Source of the DNA: Planotetraspora kaengkrachanensis
Lineage (GTDB): Bacteria > Actinomycetota > Actinomycetes > Streptosporangiales > Streptosporangiaceae
Direction of reading: 5' to 3'
Length of the DNA stretch: 64,000 bases
NCBI RefSeq assembly: GCF_016862895.1
Contig: NZ_BONV01000006.1
Span: 186,001-250,000, forward strand
Shown here: in pieces, positions 59,038 through 64,000 of the stretch
Position numbering within the stretch: the stretch's first letter is position 1
Layout of the letters: each line of letters begins with the position of its first letter
The notes under the pieces: model-generated
The model's database searches: none
The model's input: only the letters and a program-made list of their open reading frames with translations
What the model was told of the DNA's origin: nothing
Made by a program: the position numbers and the translations under genes

Positions 59038-59559
59038 TCAGCGCGCGGAGTGACGCAGCGCCGCGGCGTAGCGGTCGGCGAACGCTCGTTGGGCCATCGC
59101 GGTGACCGGCCCGGCGAGACGCGTGTACCAGCGCCCTGGCCGGGTGAACGCGCTGATGGTGAAGGAGAGCGAGCCGTCGTCCGCCACGTCGAGCAGGAAC
59201 GACTCCTCTCCGCTCTCCGGGTGGCCGGGCAGCGTGCCGTAGGCGAAACCGGCCCGGCGGTCCTCGTCGACCACCCAGACGACCCTGCACGGGGCCTTCA
59301 GCGCGAGGGGACCGGGACCGAGCCTGCTGACCACGACGACGCCGGGCGCGGCCCGCGGCGCCGTGGCCAGCGGGCGCAACCCCAGCGCGGAGTGCATCCG
59401 CCAGGTGAGCAGCGCCTCGGCCGCGTCACGGAAACGGACGGCCGCACCCAGGTCGTAGCGCCGGCGAAGATGGCGATATCCGTCGGGCAGGTCCGCTGAT
59501 CCGGTGGCCCCGGCCTCCTCGTAGGTCAGTTCGGCGTCGGTGTAGCGCTGCGGATCCAT
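59038..59559 (-). CDS. DUF1990 family protein
   Basis: This 173-aa protein has the DUF1990 pattern: YEEAGATGSADLPDGYRHL, AAEALLTWRMHSALGL, FAYGTLPGHPESGEESFLL and FTRPGRWYTRLAGPVTAMAQ. The family is of unknown function and often pairs with YndJ-like membrane proteins, as here with the gene 43 bp upstream. AAGGAG precedes the ATG at 59559. Confidence 0.85.
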   Translation of the reverse strand: MDPQRYTDAELTYEEAGATGSADLPDGYRHLRRRYDLGAAVRFRDAAEALLTWRMHSALGLRPLATAPRAAPGVVVVSRLGPGPLALKAPCRVVWVVDEDRRAGFAYGTLPGHPESGEESFLLDVADDGSLSFTISAFTRPGRWYTRLAGPVTAMAQRAFADRYAAALRHSAR

Positions 59560-59602
59560 CGCGCTCCTTCCTGGACGACATGGCACACAAGCTCACACGG
59601 GT

Positions 59603-60418
59603 TCACAGAGGCCGGGGCCGGAGTCTGCGCCAGGCGGCGACGCCGCACAGGGCGAACCCGGCGGCGTTGCACACGCCGTGAGTGGCGGCCATCCACTCCA
59701 CCGACGGATGCGGCACCCCGGTCGCCTCACCGAACGCCCAGCTCAACGCGAGGAGCATCGTCGCGACCAGGACGGCGGCCGAGACCCCGAGCAGTCGCCG
59801 TGTGAGCCGGTCCGACACCTCACGGCGCACCTCGGTCCAGGTCAGCCACCCGACCAGCCACATCCCCGCGGTGAGGACGACCGCACCCGCGAGTTCCGCC
59901 CAGTCGTCCACGAAGTAACCGGCGAGCACGAGAGCCGTACCGGAAGGTACGGCCAGGGCCGCCGCGGTGGCCGACCTCCGCCCTCCGGCCGCGCGGCACA
60001 CGAGCCCGGCGACCAGCGCCGCCGCGAAACCGGCGAAGTGGAAGTGCGCCACCGTGAGGGCGAGGAGTGACGGTTTGAAGCCGAGCAGCGCGTGCCCGGC
60101 GCGCTCCCAGACGAGTGAGATCCCCGCGACGGCCGGGGACGCCATCGCGGTGAGCACCGCCACCTCCTGAGGGGCGAGGGAGCGGACTCGCCACGCGCGT
60201 ATGACGGCGTGCGCGGCGAGGACTCCGGTGGCGACCGCGTAGGGCGTGGCGAGTCCCGCGGCGACCACGCCCCGCCCGATCCAGAGGGAGGCCGCCCCCG
60301 GCAGCGCTCCGGCGATCCACAGCACGCGGACATGGCGGGGAGTCTCGATCAGGGCGAGGCCGGCGGGCACCACCACCAGCATGCCGAGCATGATGATCAC
60401 GTTGACGAGGGGGGTCAT
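59603..60418 (-). CDS. YndJ-like integral membrane protein
   Basis: This 271-aa protein has about eight predicted transmembrane helices and the family signature VAHFHFAGFAAALVAGL in the middle. Further hydrophobic segments are VVVPAGLALIET, AVVLTAGMWLVGWLTW and VLVATMLLALSWAFG. YndJ proteins have no known function. It is followed by the DUF1990 gene in the same direction. A perfect TTGAACGTGTTCAA palindrome lies 12 bases before the start. Confidence 0.8.
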   Translation of the reverse strand: MTPLVNVIIMLGMLVVVPAGLALIETPRHVRVLWIAGALPGAASLWIGRGVVAAGLATPYAVATGVLAAHAVIRAWRVRSLAPQEVAVLTAMASPAVAGISLVWERAGHALLGFKPSLLALTVAHFHFAGFAAALVAGLVCRAAGGRRSATAAALAVPSGTALVLAGYFVDDWAELAGAVVLTAGMWLVGWLTWTEVRREVSDRLTRRLLGVSAAVLVATMLLALSWAFGEATGVPHPSVEWMAATHGVCNAAGFALCGVAAWRRLRPRPL

Positions 60419-60429
60419 GGCGCCTCTTC

Positions 60430-60443
60430 TTGAACGTGTTCAA
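60430..60443. promoter_or_regulatory. TetR-type operator TTGAACGTGTTCAA before the YndJ-like gene
   Basis: TTGAACGTGTTCAA is a perfect palindrome with six-base arms around GT, typical of a large TetR subgroup, and lies 12 bases upstream of the start codon. No TetR gene is adjacent, so the repressor would act in trans. Confidence 0.65.
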
Positions 60444-60510
60444 AGTCAAGCGGTGAGCACACCGTACCAAGCCGTGAACCGTCTGCGAAGGCAGGGATCG
60501 CCTTCTGTTC

Positions 60511-61458
60511 TCACCGGTCGACGACGTTGCGCAGGGGAGCGCCCTCGAGCAGGGCGCGCACGTTCTCCGCGATCAGCGTGTCGGCGCCCAGCGGCCGTCC
60601 ACCGGCGGCGTGCGGACTGATGATCACATCGGTTTCCTCCCAGAGCGGCGAGCCGGCGGGAAGCGGCTCGTCCTCGAACACGTCGAGCGCGGCGCCGCCG
60701 AGCCGTCCGGCGCGGATGGCGCCGAGCAGCGCGGAGGCGTCCACGGTGGAGCCGCGTCCGACGTTCACCACCCACGCGTGTGCCGGAAGGAGAGCGATCC
60801 GTGCGGTGTCGAGTGCGTGACGGGTCGCGTCGACGGACGGCAGGATCATGATCAGGAGGTCGGTGGCGGGGAGTTCGCCGGGCAGTTCCTCCACGCTGAT
60901 CACCCGGTGACCCCCGCGTTCGCCCGCCGTGCGCGCGACGCCGGTGACATGGGCGCCTAGAGCCGTCAGCAGCGGTGCGAGCGTGCCCGCGATCGAGCCG
61001 AAGCCCCAGATCAGCACGCGTGCGTCGCGAAGTGTGCGAAAGTCCCCGCTCGTGGTGATCGGCTGGATGCCGCCCAGTTCACCCGCCCAGCGACGGCCGA
61101 TCTGCGCGCGCGTCAACCGGTGCAGCCTGCGTGCCGCGGCCAGCACGAGGGCCAGCGTGTGCTCCGCCACGGGCCCGTCGTGCAGGGAGCGTCCGGAGGT
61201 GATGACGACATCCGGAGCGAACCCGGCGGCCAGCACCTGATCGGGACCCGCGGCCAGGGTCTGCACCCAGCGGAGCGAGCCGAGCCGCCGCGCGGCGTCG
61301 CGGAGCATCTCCCCGGAGTTCCCCCACGCGACGAGAGCCCCGGCGTCCACGGCGTGCTCCGGCAGAGGCTGGTGCGGATCGTAGGACACGGCGGTGACGT
61401 CGGCGGGCAGCCGCGGATCCAGCGGGATGGTGGTCGGCAGCAGGATCTTCAGGCTCAT
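60511..61458 (-). CDS. D-isomer-specific 2-hydroxyacid dehydrogenase family protein
   Basis: This 315-aa NAD-dependent dehydrogenase has the nucleotide loop VLIWGFGSIAGTLAPLL and the catalytic trio: Arg in VVNVGRGSTVD, Glu in DVFEDEPLPAGSPLW and His in SPHAAGG. The N-terminal substrate domain ends with WVQTLAAGPDQVLAAGF. It interconverts a 2-oxo acid and a D-2-hydroxy acid or a related pair. The gene is divergent from the oxidative sugar operon at 61.9 kb and may act on its acid products. That link is inferred. Confidence 0.88.
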   Translation of the reverse strand: MSLKILLPTTIPLDPRLPADVTAVSYDPHQPLPEHAVDAGALVAWGNSGEMLRDAARRLGSLRWVQTLAAGPDQVLAAGFAPDVVITSGRSLHDGPVAEHTLALVLAAARRLHRLTRAQIGRRWAGELGGIQPITTSGDFRTLRDARVLIWGFGSIAGTLAPLLTALGAHVTGVARTAGERGGHRVISVEELPGELPATDLLIMILPSVDATRHALDTARIALLPAHAWVVNVGRGSTVDASALLGAIRAGRLGGAALDVFEDEPLPAGSPLWEETDVIISPHAAGGRPLGADTLIAENVRALLEGAPLRNVVDR

Positions 61459-61603
61459 CGTTCTCCTCGTCGGCAGTGGATGTCACCACTCGCTGATACG
61501 GCCGGGCGCCGCACGTTCCGATGGTTTCACCACGATGCCGGCGGACGCGGAACCGGGCTCTGCCCGGCCTCCTTGGTTCGATAGTTGCGATCGCGCTCAG
61601 CAA

Positions 61604-61804
61604 GTTTCGGAGACTTTTGACGCGTTCGGTTCTTGCTCGTACGACTGACGCGCGGAGCGATGCGGGGAACATAAGCACAGGTGAGAGGCATCAACGGCAT
61701 GCCTCGCACCGATCGCCGCACTAGGGTGCGGTTGCTCGCGCATCTGACGACTGGTGGGGTTCCACGGTTCGGAGATCGCGAATGTTTCCGAAACTATTGA
61801 CGGC
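61604..61804 (+). promoter_or_regulatory. Duplicated promoter/operator element, 180 bp apart
   Basis: GTTTCGGAGACTTTTGACG (61604-61622) recurs as GTTTCCGAAACTATTGACG (61784-61802), exactly 180 bp away. The second contains the palindrome GTTTCCGAAAC next to TTGACG; after 18 bases comes TAGCGT, a usable -10 box 100 bp before the alcohol dehydrogenase start. The first copy carries a -35-like TTGACG too. The 469-bp gap holds no convincing gene. Confidence 0.6.
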
Positions 61805-61927
61805 CTCTGTTCGCAAGACCTAGCGTGGCAGCGATCGAGTTCGAGGCCTGAGCGGAAGGTCGCCGGCCGAGCGCCGGAGCCGGGGTTCGGCGGCCGAGGC
61901 GAGGGCGGTCGGGGACGGATGGGTCAC

Positions 61928-63034
61928 ATGAGAGCCGCGCTGCTGCACAACGTCGGAAGTCCTCTGAAAGTCGGGGAGCTGGAACTCGACGAGCCGCACG
62001 CGGGCGAGGTCCTCGTCAGAGTCGAGGCGGCCGGCGTCTGCCACAGCGACCAGCACTATCTCGCCGGAGACCTGCGGTGCCCACTCCCGGTCGTCCCCGG
62101 GCACGAGGGCGCCGGCGTGATCGAGGCCGTGGGGCCCGGCGTCACCCGGTTCGCGCCGGGCGACCGCGTCTGTCTCATGTGGCGGCCCCGCTGCGGGCGA
62201 TGCCGCTACTGCCTGGTCGGACGGCCCGCCCTGTGCGAGGCGGCCGGCATCCAGTCGAGTTCCGGCGGCCTGCTCGACGGGACCAGCCGCCTGAGCACCG
62301 GCGGCACGAAGGTCCACCACCTGCTGGGCGTCTCCTGCTTCGCGGAGCACTGCGTCGTCTCCGAGCATGCCGTGGTGCCCGTGCCCGACGGGGTTCCCGC
62401 CGAGATCGCGGCGATCGCCGGCTGCGCGGTCATCACCGGCGTGGGCGCCGTGCTCAACGCCGTCGGCCGCTGCGCCGGCGACGGCATCGTGATCTTCGGG
62501 GCGGGCGGCGTCGGGCTGTCGACCGTGCTCGGCGCGGTGCTGGCGGGCGCGGACCCGATCGTCGTCGTCGACGTCGTAGCGGAACGGCTCGAGATGGCTG
62601 AGCGGCTGGGCGCCACCCACACCGTGGACGCCTCCCGTGAGGACGCCGCCGACGCCCTGCGCGCGATCCGCCCCGGCGGCATGGAGTGGGCGATCGAGGC
62701 GGTCGGCCGCCCCGCCACGCTCGAGACGGCCCTCGACGTGCTGCGCCCGGGAGGCACGCTCGTGGCGGTCGGCCTCGGCGCGGTCGGCACCACGTTCGAC
62801 GTTCCGATCAACCTGCTCGTGCAGCGGGAGAAGCGGGTGGTGGGCAGCCTGTACGGCTCGGCCAACCCGCTCGTGGACCTCCCGCGGCTGTTCGACCTCT
62901 ACCTCGCCGGCCGGCTTCCGCTCGACGCGCTCGTCGGCAGGCGGTACCCGCTCGACCGCATCAACGAGGCCTTCGCCGACCTGACCAGCGGTTCGGTCGG
63001 CCGGGGCGTGGTTCTCCCATGGGAGTCGCAGTGA
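61928..63034 (+). CDS. Zinc-dependent alcohol dehydrogenase (MDR)
   Basis: This 368-aa enzyme oxidises an alcohol with NAD(P). Catalytic zinc ligands are Cys38 (GVCHSD), His59-Glu60 (PGHEGAG) and a later Cys (AGCAVITGVG). The structural zinc site is Cys89, Cys92, Cys95 and Cys103. The Rossmann loop is IFGAGGVGLSTV. ATG at 61928 starts the domain; ATG at 61919 would add three residues. It overlaps the SDR gene by four bases (GTGA) and is the first gene of a sugar-oxidation-like operon. The substrate is probably a sugar or polyol by context. Confidence 0.9.
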   Translation: MRAALLHNVGSPLKVGELELDEPHAGEVLVRVEAAGVCHSDQHYLAGDLRCPLPVVPGHEGAGVIEAVGPGVTRFAPGDRVCLMWRPRCGRCRYCLVGRPALCEAAGIQSSSGGLLDGTSRLSTGGTKVHHLLGVSCFAEHCVVSEHAVVPVPDGVPAEIAAIAGCAVITGVGAVLNAVGRCAGDGIVIFGAGGVGLSTVLGAVLAGADPIVVVDVVAERLEMAERLGATHTVDASREDAADALRAIRPGGMEWAIEAVGRPATLETALDVLRPGGTLVAVGLGAVGTTFDVPINLLVQREKRVVGSLYGSANPLVDLPRLFDLYLAGRLPLDALVGRRYPLDRINEAFADLTSGSVGRGVVLPWESQ

Positions 63035-63831
63035 CCATCGCGCACGACGCCGCAGAGGCGGATGAGCTTCGCTACGCCACCTATCCGAGCCTCCGCGGCC
63101 GGGTCGCCTTCGTCAGCGGCGGGTCGACCGGCCTCGGGTCGGAGTTCGTCTCCGCTCTCGCGGCCCAGGGCGTACGGGTCGGCTTCGCCGACATCGACGT
63201 CGCCGGGGCCGAGCGCCTGCTCGAACGGCTGAGCCGTACGGACTGCCCGGAGCCGGTGTTCGTCGAGGCCGACGTCAGGGACGTCGCCGAGGTGCGGGCG
63301 GCCGTCGAGGAGGTGACGGACAGGCTCGGGCCCGTCTCGATCCTCGTCAACAACGCGGCCAACGACGAGCGCCACGACAGTGCGACGGTCGACGAGGCCT
63401 ACTGGGACAACGCGATCGCGGTCAACCTGAAGCACCACTTCTTCGCGATCCAGGCGGTCGTGCCCGGCATGCGCGCGCTCGGCGGCGGTTCGATCGTCAA
63501 CCTGGGCTCGATCAGCGCGCACGCCGACTTCGTGGGACTGCCCGCCTACGTGACGTCCAAGGCCGGCATCGAGGGCCTGACCCGGACGCTGGCCAGGGAG
63601 TTCGGGCCGGACCGGATCCGCGTCAACTGCGTCATCCCGGGGTGGGTCTTCACGGAACGGCAGCTCGCGCAACTGGTCACGCCTGAGACGCTGGCGAAAC
63701 TCGACCAGGTCCAGTCGTTGAAGGACAACATCATGCCGGCCGACGTCGCACGGATGGTGCTGTGGCTCGCGGCCGACGACAGCGCCATGTGCACAGGTCA
63801 GAAGTGGATCGTCGACGGAGGGTGGATGTGA
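63031..63831 (+). CDS. Short-chain dehydrogenase/reductase
   Basis: This 266-aa SDR has the nucleotide motif FVSGGSTGLGSEFVSAL, ILVNNAAND, the catalytic Ser in VNLGSIS and Tyr-x3-Lys in AYVTSKAG. It ends GQKWIVDGGWM. GTG at 63031 is preferred because GGGAG precedes it and it overlaps the dehydrogenase stop; ATG at 63019 is possible. Together with the flanking dehydrogenase and dehydratase it is probably a sugar or aldonate dehydrogenase of an oxidative pathway. Confidence 0.9.
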   Translation: MTIAHDAAEADELRYATYPSLRGRVAFVSGGSTGLGSEFVSALAAQGVRVGFADIDVAGAERLLERLSRTDCPEPVFVEADVRDVAEVRAAVEEVTDRLGPVSILVNNAANDERHDSATVDEAYWDNAIAVNLKHHFFAIQAVVPGMRALGGGSIVNLGSISAHADFVGLPAYVTSKAGIEGLTRTLAREFGPDRIRVNCVIPGWVFTERQLAQLVTPETLAKLDQVQSLKDNIMPADVARMVLWLAADDSAMCTGQKWIVDGGWM

Positions 63832-64000
63832 ACATGTCGGGCAGCGCGGACGGCAGCCTGCCGGAGCAGGGCGGCGGCCGCACCAGGCGGAGCGCGCACT
63901 GGTTCGGAGCCGAGGGCCGGGCGGGGATGTTGTACCGGTCCTGGATGCGCAACCAGGGGTTCGGGCCGGGGGTCTTCGACGGCCGCCCGGTCATCGGCAT
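63828..64000 (+). CDS. IlvD/Edd-family dehydratase (N-terminus, cut by window edge)
   Basis: Only 57 codons are visible. After a short linker the protein reads RRSAHWFGAEGRAGMLYRSW and FGPGVFDGRPVIGI. This is the start of the IlvD/Edd family (dihydroxy-acid or sugar-acid dehydratases with an Fe-S cluster); RS-x2-WF...RSW is typical of the pentonate/aldonate subgroup. GTG at 63828 overlaps the SDR stop (GTGA); ATG at 63834 is an alternative. In this operon an aldonate dehydratase is the natural next enzyme. Confidence 0.82.
   Translation, partial: MNMSGSADGSLPEQGGGRTRRSAHWFGAEGRAGMLYRSWMRNQGFGPGVFDGRPVIG

Overview
The window is high-GC, densely coded actinomycete DNA. Three mycothiol-type (DinB/maleylpyruvate isomerase fold) proteins, three ECF sigma factors, a CU044_5270-family sigma partner, CUT1 sugar transport without its own ATPase, and frequent GTG starts with 4-base ATGA/GTGA overlaps all fit a soil filamentous actinobacterium. 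Streptosporangiaceae (Nonomuraea/Streptosporangium type) is my best guess, but it is an inference. There is no rRNA, tRNA, CRISPR array, prophage or replication origin that I can see. The window is best read as an accessory chromosomal arm with several small catabolic and stress modules and a few decayed insertion sequences.

Layout. 1-11.5 kb: regulator-plus-enzyme modules. These are a DUF899 gene divergent from an HxlR regulator, an ECF41 sigma factor followed by a perfect ECF41-type promoter and its probable target oxidoreductase/cupin genes, a mirrored paralogue of that oxidoreductase, an AcoR-like activator without the sigma-54 contact loop, an orphan sensor kinase, and a MarR regulator with a near-perfect operator in front of a MoaF/SnoaL/NAD(P)-binding gene set. 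11.6-17 kb: a three-gene CGSC/UGSC-type redox operon with a NifU-like CxxC protein, divergent from a LysR regulator that is translationally coupled to two CoA-transferase subunits, then a DinB-fold enzyme. 17-20.3 kb: IS21 and IS256 debris, a cupin/MarR pair and an unrecognised 372-aa protein.

20.7-32.4 kb: a LacI-controlled glycoside regulon. It has two secreted, multidomain GH29-like enzymes with C-terminal carbohydrate-binding modules, one cytoplasmic GH29-like paralogue, a solute-binding protein, two permeases and a GH36 alpha-galactosidase. Four copies of one operator, CCGTGAGCGCTCACGG or close to it, lie in front of these genes. The model is secreted debranching, import through the CUT1 transporter with a shared ATPase encoded elsewhere, and intracellular trimming. 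32.4-39.1 kb: a PaaX-type regulator divergent from a benzoyl-CoA epoxidation (box) operon (boxC, boxB, benzoate-CoA ligase, amidohydrolase). BoxA and BoxD are not in the window.

39-46.5 kb: a degenerate short repeat array, a secreted His/Asp-rich protein, a stand-alone beta-ketoacyl-ACP synthase II, DinB-fold, SnoaL, MazG-like, HAD and formyltransferase genes. 46.5-52.2 kb: a likely antibiotic-resistance operon with a palindromic promoter, a short leader peptide that overlaps the start of a TetM/OtrA-type ribosomal protection GTPase, and a heterodimeric ABC exporter. 52.5-61.5 kb: an ECF sigma/membrane partner pair, a lipoprotein, a GNAT enzyme, a second SnoaL-fused ECF factor, a frameshifted SDR gene abutting an IS630 remnant, an alpha/beta hydrolase, a DUF1990/YndJ-like pair and a 2-hydroxyacid dehydrogenase. 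61.6-64 kb: the start of a zinc alcohol dehydrogenase, SDR, IlvD/Edd-dehydratase operon that looks like an oxidative sugar pathway and runs off the right edge.
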